Below the pieces are notes generated by a model. The model did no database searches. It saw only the letters and a program-made list of their open reading frames with translations, and was not told where the DNA came from. A DNA stretch of 64,000 nucleotides from Polyodon spathula (Eukaryota; Chordata; Actinopteri; Acipenseriformes; Polyodontidae). Positions 57,430-64,000 of the stretch are shown in pieces (position 1 is the first letter of the stretch; the number at the start of each line of letters is the position of its first letter). A program made the translations under genes and the position numbers. The DNA lies in NCBI RefSeq assembly GCF_017654505.1, contig NC_054537.1:1715039-1779038 (forward strand), given 5' to 3'.

Positions 57430-59950
57430 TTCAGCTTTTATAATCACAATCAGCACATAGTGAGATCTGAAAACACACACAGCTTTTATAATCACAATCA
57501 GCAGAGAATGAGATCTGAAAACACACACAGCTTTTATACTCACAATCAGCAGAGAGTGAGAAAACACACACAGCTTTTATAATCATGAGATATGTCTGAA
57601 AACACACACAGCTTTTATAATCACAATCAGCAGTTTTATAATTACCAGCAGAGAGTGAGCTGAAAACACACACAGCTTTTATAATCACAATCAGCAGAGA
57701 GTGAGATCTGAAAACACACACAGCTTTTATAATCACAATCAGCAGAGAGTGAGATCTGAAAACACACACAGCTTTTATAATCACAATCAGCAGAGAGTGA
57801 GATCTGAAAACACACACAGCTTTTATAATCACAATCAGCAGAGAGTGAGATCTGAAAACACACACAGCTTTTATAATCACAATCAGCAGAGAATGAGATC
57901 TGAAAACACACACAGCTTTTATAATCACAATCAGCAGAGAATGAGATCTGAAAACACACACAGCTTTTATAATCACAATCAGCAGAGAATGAGATCTGAA
58001 AACACACACAGCTTTTATAATCACAATCAGCAGAGAATGAGATCTGAAAACACACACAGCTTTTATAATCACAATCAGCAGAGAATGAGATCTGAAAACA
58101 CACACAGCTTTTATAATCACAATCAGCAGAGAATGAGATCTGAAAACACACACAGCTTTTATAATCACAATCAGCAGAGAGTGAGATCTGAAAACACACA
58201 CAGCTTTTATAATCACAATCAGCAGAGAATGAGATCTGAAAACACACACAGCTTTTATAATCACAATCAGCAGAGAGTGAGATCTGAAAACACACACAGC
58301 TTTTATAATCACAATCAGCAGAGAATGAGATCTGAAAACACACACAGCTTTTATAATCACAATCAGCAGAGAGTGAGATCTGAAAACACACACAGCTTTT
58401 ATAATCACAATCAGCAGAGAGTGAGATCTGAAAACACACACAGCTTTTATAATCACAATCAGCAGAGAGTGAGATCTGAAAACACACACAGCTTTTATAA
58501 TCACAATCAGCAGAGAGTGAGATCTGAAAACACACACAGCTTTTATAATCACAATCAGCAGAGAGTGAGATCTGAAAACACACACAGCTTTTATAATCAC
58601 AATCAGCAGAGAGTGAGATCTGAAAACACACACAGCTTTTATAATCACAATCAGCAGAGAGTGAGATCTGAAAACACACACAGCTTTTATAATCACAATC
58701 AGCAGAGAGTGAGATCTGAAAACACACACAGCTTTTATAATCACAATCAGCAGAGAGTGAGATCTGAAAACACACACAGCTTTTATAATCACAATCAGCA
58801 GAGAGTGAGATCTGAAAACACACACAGCTTTTATACTCACAATCAGCAGAGAGTGAGATCTGAAAACACACACAGCTTTTATAATCACAATCAGCAGAGA
58901 ATGAGATCTGAAAACACACACAGCTTTTATAATCACAATCAGCAGAGAATGAGATCTGAAAACACACACAGCTTTTATAATCACAATCAGCAGAGAATGA
59001 GATCTGAAAACACACACAGCTTTTATAATCACTATCGGCAGAGAATGAGATCTGAAAACACACACAGCTTTTATAATCACAATCAGCAGAGAGTGAGATC
59101 TGAAAACACACACAGCTTTTATAATCACAATCAGCAGAGAGTGAGATCTGAAAACACACACAGCTTTTATAATCACAATCAGCAGAGAGTGAGATCTGAA
59201 AACACACACAGCTTTTATAATCACAATCAGCAGAGAGTGAGATCTGAAAACACACACAGCTTTTATAATCACAATCAGCAGAGAGTGAGATCTGAAAACA
59301 CACACAGCTTTTATAATCACAATCAGCAGAGAGTGAGATCTGAAAACACACACAGCTTTTATAATCACAATCAGCAGAGAGAGATCTGAAAACACACACA
59401 GCTTTTATACTCACAATCAGCAGAGAGTGAGATCTGAAAACACACACAGCTTTTATAATCACTATCAGCAGAGAGTGAGATCTGAAAACACACACAGCTT
59501 TTATAATCACAATCAGCAGAGAGTGAGATCTGAAAACACACACAGCTTTTATAATCACAATCAGCAGAGAGTGAGATCTGAAAACACACACAGCTTTTAT
59601 AATCACAATCAGCAGAGAGAGATCTGAAAACACACACAGCTTTTATAATCACAATCAGCAGAGAGTGAGATCTGAAAACACACACAGCTTTTATAATCAC
59701 AATCAGCAGAGAATGAGATCTGAAAACACACACAGCTTTTATAATCACAATCAGCAGAGAGTGAGATCTGAAAACACACACAGCTTTTATAATCACAATC
59801 AGCAGAGAGTGAGATCTGAAAACACACACAGCTTTTATAATCACAATCAGCAGAGAATGAGATCTGAAAACACACACAGCTTTTATAATCACAATCAGCA
59901 GAGAGTGAGATCTGAAAACACACACAGCTTTTATTATCGCTATCAGTAGG
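57430..59950. repeat. 48-bp minisatellite, about 52 copies
   Basis: The unit is GATCTGAAAACACACACAGC, TTTTATAATCACAATCAGCA and GAGAGTGA. As 48 is a multiple of three, frames stay open for more than 500 residues on both strands (plus 57701-59389, unit MRSENTHSFYNHNQQR; minus 57431-59395 and 57642-59633). Copies differ mainly at AGAGAGTGA / AGAGAATGA. The first units (57430-57700) are irregular. I do not regard these frames as genes. Confidence 0.97.
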
Positions 59951-61363
59951 CTAGAGAGATTGGAAGCCTTTGTTTTAGATTATAAACACGGCTGAAAAGC
60001 AGCAGGCTTGAAAAGCTCTGGCCCACCCATGCTGTCTTTCTTCATTGCAGACCCCAAACACTCACCCACCCCGCACCCCCATAGCAGGTCTGCTCCTCTC
60101 ACTGCTCGCCTCTCCACAAGCACAGAAGGGACAAGGAATCAAGCAGCTGCTCTCTGTCTGTCTGCTTGGGAACTTCCATTTCGTAAGGGGCAGGCAGGAA
60201 ACCCATTGACCAGCTGCACAGAAAGTCAGGGAAGTCCGTAGGGAAAGATGTAACTCATCTATTATTATAGCAATGCTGTATTCTGTCAAAGCCCACTATT
60301 GGCAGACAGTTTTGAAATCAACAAGAGGAGAAAGTAACAGATGGATCTTTCATTTCCAATGTTTATGGAAATACATACAACAAAAGATATAAACACATTG
60401 ACTTGTCTGCGTGCGGTAAACAATCTATAATGTGTACTGTAGCGATGCTCTTATTAAAGGGGCTTGATGATTATGTTTTACAGAGACTGCACATGTTACT
60501 CAATGAGGAGTAGAAGACAACTAAGAACAGTGTGCACTAACCAGCAACGAAGTGCTTCATTTCTGGGGTCTTAAAAATTGAATATATGATATAACAGGAA
60601 ATGATATCCTGTAGCTGTCTTTTCTAATAACCTAGAAATGGTGGAAGATAATGGGATACTCTTAAATCTTTACAATGGTGTTCTGATTTTCCCCTAGGAA
60701 GGGTGGAAGATAATGGGATACTCTTAAATCTTTACAATGGTGTTGTTCTGATCTTCAATTTATCCCCTAATTAGATGTTTCTTTCTGTGCAACAGGAAGC
60801 TATGCTTAGTTATCTTGTAAGCATTTACAGTGTCTGGAAATAATTTCAAACACAATTAGATACACCTCAAAATGATTATATGAAATGCCTCAGCATCATT
60901 TTACCGGATTATTATAATTTACGAAATGTTTGAAAAATAACTTTAACGCATCTTAAAGGATTTTCTGAGGTTGGAACAATAGAAACCTTTATTTGTTTCC
61001 CTGTCATTTTGCCACTGTCCATTTATTCACAGACTGTTGCATTCTATACTATTCAATAGAAAGGGTTCACAGTACTCTGAGTGTTTAAGATGTGTTTCTC
61101 ATGTTCTACTATTAACAGAAAAGACAATTTGAAAATATGATTCCTGCCATCAGAGAGGCAAGATTGCAACATACTTGCAACGTACAATATTGTATGTAAA
61201 TGGTCTTAAGACAACTATGTTATTTGAACATTTCTTAAAATTAGATTTGATATGTTTTAATTAAAATTTAAATTCCACAATCTAGGGTCCCTTCGCTCTT
61301 AGAGAAATTCATTTTTCCTTTTAATGAGTATCTTTTTGGCATCCCCAGTTTCAAAGAGACTAC
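59951..61363. other. No gene; one 62-bp duplication at 60631-60754
   Basis: The duplicated segment holds GGTGGAAGATAATGGGATAC and TCTTTACAATGGTGTT. The remainder is AT-rich and complex. Frames at 60008-60289 on both strands overlap and lack domains. Confidence 0.5.
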
Positions 61364-61549
61364 GGGTCATATTTTCAAAGCGTTTCCTCCTTTCTTTAAT
61401 TAGCTCATATTTTTTGAAAGGAGAAAAATAATGTGAATGTTAGAAAATGAAATATAGCGAAGTTGCTTGGTTCTAGTTTTGTCAAACTACTTTCTAAAAA
61501 TAGGAGTTGGTAAATAAAGACTGGAATTAATGCTTTGAAAATATGCCCC
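61364..61549. mobile_element. Short inverted-terminal-repeat element (MITE-like)
   Basis: GGGTCATATTTTCAAAGCGTT (quoted as 61364-61384; key words CATATTTTCAAAGC) is inverted at 61529-61549 (GCTTTGAAAATATG). The interior has no coding potential. No clear target duplication was found, so the class is open. Confidence 0.5.
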
Positions 61550-61844
61550 GAAGGGCAGTGGGATATGAAACAGTGATTGTTAAAGACAGAAAGTGCCTTG
61601 TTGTTGAATGCTGTAAAGGTTACCCTGTATATCCAGTGGGTTGTAAAAGCAGGCTTCTACACATTGTACAAGCAATCAATAAACCCTGTTAATGCGTTGC
61701 TGTTTCCTGCCTCTCCTCTGCAAGGCTCATCCCCACTCTTACGCACATGTCAATATATTTATAGCTCCAGCAAAGGATTCAAGCAATAGTCTGGAGGCTC
61801 TGAAAAAAAATACAGATTGATATCACTTGTTGTGTTTTCATATA

Positions 61845-61849
<5 letters not shown>

Positions 61850-61911
<62 letters not shown>
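61850..61911. repeat. (TC)n microsatellite
   Basis: About 30 TC dinucleotides. Confidence 0.97.
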
Positions 61912-61914
<3 letters not shown>

Positions 61915-62216
61915 AGGATGCAGTCTCCAATGTGTATTGAAATGCTGTCACGTCACGTTTTCTGTTTTAAAGAGATCTGGAATCAGCCAACACTTTCATT
62001 TCCTCCCCCATGGTTTAGGCTGCACATTGCAATGGTGGGACCCCCCCTGGGGAGAATGAAGGTTAAACAGAGAAGGAGATGGATGTGATCTTAATGTGGC
62101 AGCAGCATCTGGCTCCTGTGTCAGATAATACAGCTATGAGCAAGGCTGTTCAGCACTGGCACTAAGGATTCTCCAGACAAGCCCAAATATGTGTTTACCA
62201 TAGTTTGGCATACACT
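61912..62216. other. No feature seen
   Basis: Unique-looking sequence. Confidence 0.4.
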
Positions 62217-62340
62217 AATTGAACAATGCACTGTACCAATAGAACTCAGAGCAACTCAGAATTGAATGATGCACTGTACCAATAGAACTCAGAGCAACTC
62301 AGAATTGAACAATGCACTGTACCAATAGAACTCAGAGCAA
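62217..62340. repeat. 43-bp tandem repeat, about three copies
   Basis: Copies of GAACAATGCACTGTACCAAT followed by AGAACTCAGAGCAACTCAGA start at 62221, 62264 and 62307. Confidence 0.92.
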
Positions 62341-63145
62341 ATTTACACAAACACCATCACAAAGTAAGAGAAAAATGCAAAAAAAAGAACCACTTGAAAT
62401 TGCAAGGCCGTTTACCACTCCTTACATAATGTTTCTGCTGAGTAATTGCTGCTATACCACTGCAAAACTAACAGTGGGGTTTAAAGAATAACCAAAATCA
62501 AGTTTATACTTCATGGCATGTTCGTCTAGCAGATTGCAGTTCTGACGTAGACTCCCAGTTGCCATCAGTAATGTCCCAGTACCCTATTGAAGTGTTTTAC
62601 TTGTATATACAGTAAGAGGGTAGGGGTTCTAGCTGGGAAACTAAACAAATCAATGTGTGACAGAAGACATTTATCACTGAGGGTGAAAGTTCAGAGTAAT
62701 GAGTAGTTTAATAAGTGATATTATTGCACATTCAACGACTGCCTTAAAAGGTTACATGAATGAGCTAGACATTGTGTAGAGTAAAACAGGCCCATCACTT
62801 TCATTATGCAGATATTAAATGCATCATTGCATCATGTAAGAATGTCCTACTTACTCAAGAAGGGAAATGTTATCAGTTACAGATAAAAAAACAAACTGTC
62901 TTGCATTTCAGTTAGTGTATAGACATAAACTGTGTCCTTAATATTTCTCTGATCTGTGTAAGAGAGAGTTTGTTTAAAGAATATATTCCAGAATGCAGCT
63001 CTTAGATTTATTCAGTATTTCAGGTATATTTTTGTTCAATACAGTATGAGGTATTTTGATTACCTGGGCATTTTTACTACAGCCATTTCAATTTCATAAA
63101 TGTAAACTTTTATTACAGCTGTGCCACGTACCACCCAGCTATTTC
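62341..63145. other. No gene seen
   Basis: AT-rich unique-looking sequence without repeats or domains. Confidence 0.4.
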
Positions 63146-63241
63146 TAAGTATGGTAGGGCCATGCCCTCAGTGACTCATGGCAGTCACAATGTATAAGTA
63201 TGACAGGGCCATGTCCTCAGTGATTCATGACAGTCACAACA
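63146..63241. repeat. 49-bp tandem duplication
   Basis: Two copies of TAAGTATGRYAGGGCCATGY followed by CCTCAGTGAYTCATG.CAGTCAC-type sequence start at 63146 and 63195. Confidence 0.9.
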
Positions 63242-63314
63242 ATGCAAGCTTCAAATTCAAGTACTGAACTAGAAAAGGCTGCAATTAACACCCTTGTTGG
63301 TAATATTTGGTAGG

Positions 63315-64000
63315 ATATTACAAACTGCAGGAGGTTGTTATGGGTTTGTATAATCCACTGGTGCGATTGCACTTACACTAGAGTATTATGTACAGATTGC
63401 AGGAGGTTGTTATGGGTTTGTATAATGCACTGGTGTGATTGCACTTACACTAGAATACTGTGTACAGATTGCAGGAGGTTGTTATGGGTTTGTATATTCC
63501 ACTGGTGTGATTGCACTTACACTAGAGTATTATGTACAGATTGCAGGAGGTTGTTATGGGTTTGTATAATCCACTGGTGTGATTGCACTTACACTAGAGT
63601 ATTATGTACAGATTGCAGGAGGTTGTTATGGGTTTGTATAATCCACTGGTGTGATTGCACTTACACTAGAGTATTATGTACAGATTGCAGGAGGTTGTTA
63701 TGGGTTTGTATAATCCACTGGTGCGATTGCACTTACACTAGAGTATTATGTACAGATTGCAGGAGGTTGTTATGGGTTTGTATAATCCACTGGTGTGATT
63801 GCACTTACACTAGAATATTGTGTACAGATTGCAGGAGGTTGTTATGGGTTTGTATATTCCACTGGTGCGATTGCACTTACACTAGAATACTGTGTACAGA
63901 TTGCAGGAGGTTGTTATGGGTTTGTATAATCCACTGGTGTGATTGCACTTACACTAGAATACTGTGTACAGATTGCAGGAGGTTGTTATGGGTTTGTATA
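63315..64000. repeat. 72-bp minisatellite, over nine copies, runs off the window; LINE-derived
   Basis: The unit is TACAGATTGCAGGAGGTTGT, then GGGTTTGTATAATCCACTGG and TGTGATTGCACTTACACTAG. Read on the plus strand a unit gives LYNPLVRLHL, then with a 2-base shift LEYYVQ. This closely follows LYNALVRPHLEYCVQ in the CR1-type LINE at 34196-34762, so the unit was probably captured from such an element. The array continues past 64000. Confidence 0.9.

Noticed and set aside
57431..59633. Several 560-660 residue frames as genes
   Set aside because: Same cause: a 48-bp tandem unit open in multiple phases on both strands.

Overview
The window looks like vertebrate, non-coding, repeat-dense DNA. The transposon set (CR1-type LINE, Ty3-type LTR elements with a tRNA-Leu primer site, Tc1-like transposase relics, Crypton-like recombinase relic, Penelope-like hammerhead motifs) and the 3' tail of the CR1 copy fit a ray-finned fish. 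I favour a sturgeon or paddlefish because that tail resembles repeats I remember from those genomes; this is inference and no search was run. I found no host protein-coding exon, rRNA gene or intact tRNA gene that I could support. Most long open frames come from tandem repeats whose unit length is a multiple of three, or from transposons.

Layout. 1-5844: an LTR fragment, a 56-bp minisatellite split by a solo LTR (1636-2283, 5-bp target duplication), and a complete young LTR retrotransposon on the minus strand (3056-5844, target duplication GGGTG) whose only reading frame has a CCHC zinc knuckle followed by two 36-bp minisatellites. 6656-7021: a palindromic MITE with a telomere-like core; half copies recur at 12483, 19081, 39285, 48480 and 57243, and at 12786-13712 a GGTTNN hexamer array follows the left half. 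7960-8568: a broken tyrosine-recombinase (Crypton/DUF3504-like) gene. 8757-11430, 14471-14983, 17521-18072, 20085-21770, 21785-28120 and 28696-31275: six minisatellites with units of about 53, 32, 61, 25, 55 and 48 bp.

32306-37095 is a nest: a Tc1-like transposase pseudogene (minus) with a 61-base C run, a Ty3-type pol fragment (plus), and a 5'-truncated CR1-type LINE (minus) lying within that pol fragment's integrase. 37511-38078, 45627-46724 and 51083-51699 are further probable solo LTRs. 47903-48442 is a second Tc1 relic with a fold-back. 49103-49214 is a near-perfect hairpin. 49288-50795 (13-bp unit), 57430-59950 (48-bp unit) and 63315-64000 (72-bp unit) are more tandem arrays; the last appears to derive from the coding sequence of a CR1-type LINE.

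Tandem arrays with units longer than 10 bp, plus the hexamer array, cover about 22 kb, roughly a third of the window. That density with telomere-like hexamers suggests a subtelomeric or recombination-prone location, but this is inference. I see no operon-like or multi-gene system. The points most worth following up are the zinc-knuckle LTR element, the LINE-derived minisatellite, the CRE-like and splice-donor-like minisatellites, and the telomere-core MITE.
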